A DNA stretch of 6,917 nucleotides, from positions 1 through 6,917 of the forward strand of contig UROD01000038.1 of the NCBI GenBank assembly GCA_900549365.1. Direction: 5' to 3'. The notes beneath the pieces were generated by a model that ran no database searches, was not told the origin of the DNA, and saw only the letters and a list, made by a program, of their open reading frames with translations. Source of the stretch: an uncultured Rickettsiales bacterium. GTDB taxonomy: Bacteria > Pseudomonadota > Alphaproteobacteria > Rs-D84. Below are positions 4,977-6,917 of the stretch, piece by piece (position 1 is the first letter of the stretch; each line of letters opens with the position of its first letter). The position numbers were made by a program, and so were the translations under genes.

Positions 4977-5864
4977 GTGTCGATTTAGCACGCCATTAAA
5001 GAACCCCAGAATATCATTCTGGACATCGGCATAGTTTGTATCCAACAGTAATTCATGGCGTGCGTGGGGGTAAATAATCAGTGTCAAATTATTCATATTT
5101 TGGCCCTGATACGCGCGATACAGCGACCGTGCCAATCGGGCATTCATACTGACTATGTCGCGATTGCCACTGATAATCAGCAACGGAATTTTGCGGTTCG
5201 CCACCATTGGCAAATGCATCAGGTTACGAAACAGCGAATAATAAAACCCGTATGAAAAATATTTCGCACGCAACGGGTCGGCGTCGCGCAGGGCAACCTG
5301 ATGCGCATCTCGTGTCAGGTATCGTGTGGCGTGGCGTCCGCGTATTGGCAAAAATAATTCCAAGGCGCGTGCGGGTGCGTTTGCACCAAACGCACGTTGA
5401 CCAATCCATGCCGCAACCGTGGCAATGCCCAGTATGCTGCGTGGGTATCGCGCCGAACCCGACATACATACGCCCGCCGCGCACAAGTCGGATTCTTGCA
5501 TAATGCGTTGGGTAATAAAACTGCCGTAACTGTGGCCAAACACAAATACAGGTAAATTATACTTTTGATTCAGGTATTTCAAAATCGCCAATTCATCAGA
5601 AACAATATCCATAAACAAATCAGTACTGCAACCCACGCGACCAATGTTTTGTACGCCGCCGGCGGTGCGCCCGTGACCACGATGATCATCGCCAAAAACG
5701 ATATAGCCGTTCTGATTCATGTATTGGGCAAATCGCGCGTATCGTCCAACGTGTTCGTCCATGCCGTGAATAATTTGAACCACGCCAATGGGGCGTCGCA
5801 CATTGTCCCATAATGTACAGCGCAACCGTGTCCCGTCGCCGGCAATCAATGTTTGTGTTGTCAT
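4974..5864 (-). CDS. alpha/beta hydrolase, lysophospholipase/monoacylglycerol lipase-like
   Basis: This is a serine hydrolase of the Hydrolase_4 (S33-like) group, which cleaves ester bonds of lysophospholipids or monoacylglycerols. From the ATG at 5864 it has 296 residues, normal for the group. Visible elements in order are QIIHGMDEHVGRYARFAQYM with the oxyanion-hole HG (33-34), the DDHRGHGRT loop (about 59-67), the nucleophile elbow GHSYGS (Ser 112), the acid in LLIISGNRDIVS (Asp 236) and the catalytic His in YPHARHELL (His 270). The triad is therefore complete. No signal peptide is seen, so it is probably cytoplasmic or peripheral. The frame is open up to 5990 but the extra 42 residues are not family-like and would overlap the preceding gene; AGAGG lies 10 bases before the ATG at 5864. 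It follows the flavoprotein gene by 83 bp on the same strand. The true substrate cannot be read from sequence; membrane lipid turnover is plausible. Confidence 0.87.
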   Translation of the reverse strand: MTTQTLIAGDGTRLRCTLWDNVRRPIGVVQIIHGMDEHVGRYARFAQYMNQNGYIVFGDDHRGHGRTAGGVQNIGRVGCSTDLFMDIVSDELAILKYLNQKYNLPVFVFGHSYGSFITQRIMQESDLCAAGVCMSGSARYPRSILGIATVAAWIGQRAFGANAPARALELFLPIRGRHATRYLTRDAHQVALRDADPLRAKYFSYGFYYSLFRNLMHLPMVANRKIPLLIISGNRDIVSMNARLARSLYRAYQGQNMNNLTLIIYPHARHELLLDTNYADVQNDILGFFNGVLNRH

Positions 5865-5871
5865 GGTATTT

Positions 5872-5886
5872 GTGCCTCTTGGGCAC
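5872..5886 (-). promoter_or_regulatory. small hairpin overlapping the hydrolase ribosome-binding site
   Basis: On the minus strand GTGCC-CAAGA-GGCAC forms a 5-bp stem with a 5-nt loop. The AGAGG ribosome site of the hydrolase is partly in the loop and partly in the stem, and the ATG at 5864 lies seven bases beyond. It could reduce initiation, but the stem is short and may be incidental. Confidence 0.2.
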
Positions 5887-5947
5887 GATGATACAGGAAT
5901 ATACGCCCGCAGAACAATAGGTATGTATTCAGGGGAAAAATCATAAA

Positions 5948-6917
5948 CTATGCGTTTTCGCCGGCGATTGTACCGCTGGCCCATGCCCAATGCAGGTTGA
6001 ATCCGCCCAGGTCGCCCGCGATATCAATAACCTCGCCCGCAAAGAACAGGCCGCTGCGCAATTTTGATTCCATGGTGCGCGATGATATTTGGTCTGTGGC
6101 GATGCCGCCGCGTACAACCTCTGCACTGCGCAGACCGTGGTATTTATACGCATCACGCGCAATAACAATGTGTTGCGTGCGTTCCGCAATTTGGTGCAGG
6201 TCTGTATCACGAATATCTGCAATGTTACGCACGTCGCCACGCGCAATCCATTGGGCCACGCGCGCGGGCATATGCTGGCCCAGAATTGTGGCAATATTTT
6301 TTCGACCATCGGTATGCTTTGCACGCGACAATATTTCAAATGTATTCATCGTCGGCATCAGGTTTATAATCCAATCTGTGTCTGAATTGCGTACAGTCGC
6401 GCGATACACCGCCGGCCCGCCAATCCCAACATGCGTGAACAGCATATTATCTGTAATCACATCACGGCCGATGGTAATTTCAACTGGCAATGATATACCC
6501 GCCAGCGTGTCTGAAAACGCGCTTGTTGCAATCGCGCACAGGGCGGGGCGCACAGGAACTATTTTATGCCCAAAATGTTTCGCAATTTTATAACCAATGT
6601 CGGACGTGCCCAGTGTCGGGAATGATGTGCCACCCGTCGCCACAATCACAGACGTTGCCCCATATTCGCCAGACGCAGCGTGAATGATAAATTGGTCACC
6701 TGTAAAATCAACGGATTCTACGGCGTCATTTTGAATGATTTTTGCGCCGCGTGCGTCTGCCATCAATGCGTCAATAATCGCGCCTGCGCCATCGGCACAG
6801 AAATACTGTCCTGCGCTTTTTTCTGTCCAGCGTATGCCCGCGCGCGTAGCCCAATCCAACACGTCGCCACACGTCACGCGCGCCAACGGCCCGCGAACAA
6901 AGTCCGGATTGCCACCA
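5948..6917 (-). CDS. YhiN/HI0933-family FAD-dependent oxidoreductase, N terminus outside the window
   Basis: The frame is open to the right edge; the last 322 residues of a protein normally around 390-420 long are seen. The N-terminal FAD-binding GxGxxG and the GGGRCN-type motif lie outside the window. The first visible residues, GGNPDFVRGPLARVTCGDVL, match the family region that follows that motif. Then come VIVATGGTSFPTLGTSDIGY (the ATGG site near the FAD), FTHVGIGGPAVYR, GLRSAEVVRGGIATDQISSR with TMESKL, and the C-terminal signature GLFFAGEVIDIAGDLGGFNL with HWAWASG. These are hallmarks of the YhiN/HI0933 (BaiN-like) flavoproteins. Their reaction is mostly unproven; some members reduce steroid enones, which must not be assumed here. 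The TTG at 6886 is an internal Leu codon, not a start. The gene ends at a TAG (5950-5948), 83 bp before the hydrolase ATG, with which it may be co-transcribed. Confidence 0.9.
   Translation of the reverse strand, partial: GGNPDFVRGPLARVTCGDVLDWATRAGIRWTEKSAGQYFCADGAGAIIDALMADARGAKIIQNDAVESVDFTGDQFIIHAASGEYGATSVIVATGGTSFPTLGTSDIGYKIAKHFGHKIVPVRPALCAIATSAFSDTLAGISLPVEITIGRDVITDNMLFTHVGIGGPAVYRATVRNSDTDWIINLMPTMNTFEILSRAKHTDGRKNIATILGQHMPARVAQWIARGDVRNIADIRDTDLHQIAERTQHIVIARDAYKYHGLRSAEVVRGGIATDQISSRTMESKLRSGLFFAGEVIDIAGDLGGFNLHWAWASGTIAGENA

Noticed and set aside
5865..5990. Longer hydrolase start at 5990, overlapping the flavoprotein gene
   Set aside because: The extra residues show no hydrolase similarity; the ATG at 5864 has an AGAGG site and yields the usual family length.
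5997..6593. Long plus-strand frame opposite the flavoprotein
   Set aside because: It is a shadow of the well-supported minus-strand gene, which has clear family motifs throughout.
1..6917. tRNA or rRNA genes, CRISPR arrays, long direct repeats, riboswitches
   Set aside because: I looked for cloverleaf ends, regularly spaced repeats and long structured leaders on both strands and saw none; the gaps between genes on the right are too short for most of these.

Overview
The window reads as a contig from an uncultured, probably gut-associated Gram-negative bacterium, joined at its left end to DNA that looks as if it comes from elsewhere. From about position 1190 rightwards the genes fit a proteobacterium: an MCE/Mla-type lipid transport operon, which implies an outer membrane, a YbaK-type tRNA editing enzyme, a Cys-rich exported protein, a lysophospholipase-like hydrolase and a YhiN/HI0933-type flavoprotein. 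An alphaproteobacterium of the Rhodospirillales-like gut groups is my best guess, by general resemblance only. Left of about 1180 the sequence encodes the C-terminal half of a sodium:neurotransmitter-symporter-family (NSS) protein and a LysR N-terminal fragment. Both resemble proteins of low-GC Firmicutes, and G+C falls to about 31% in 1-420 and about 40% in the lines I counted in the symporter part, against roughly 50-60% in lines sampled on the right.

Layout. 1-416 is AT-rich and has no intact gene. It holds two hairpins, a possible insertion-sequence end, and a 47-codon minus-strand LysR remnant with a near-consensus promoter that runs into a perfect 14-bp hairpin. 417-1961 (-) is one open frame in which an almost complete MlaD/MCE protein continues in frame into transmembrane segments 6 to 11 of an NSS transporter; the join lies at 1179-1196. 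1955-2725 (-) is the MlaF-type ATPase and 2731-3555 (-) the MlaE-type permease, so transcription runs mlaE-mlaF-mlaD with overlapping or nearly touching ends. 3656-4141 (+) is ybaK, divergent from mlaE, with two promoter-like elements back to back in the 100-bp gap. A hairpin at 4144-4166 separates ybaK from the convergent Cys-rich exported protein (4186-4926, -). 4974-5864 (-) is the alpha/beta hydrolase. 5948 to the right edge (-) is the flavoprotein, whose N terminus lies outside the window.

How the genes work together. MlaE (permease), MlaF (ATPase) and the MCE protein form one inner-membrane complex that moves phospholipids between the two membranes. The auxiliary periplasmic or lipoprotein gene often found after the MCE gene is absent here because the operon runs into the symporter sequence. 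The other genes appear to be independent housekeeping or accessory functions. The main point for a reader is the join at about 1190. I think it is more likely a chimeric assembly or an illegitimate recombination scar than a functional new fusion, but the frame is intact and the question can be tested. I did not find convincing evidence of a new biological system.
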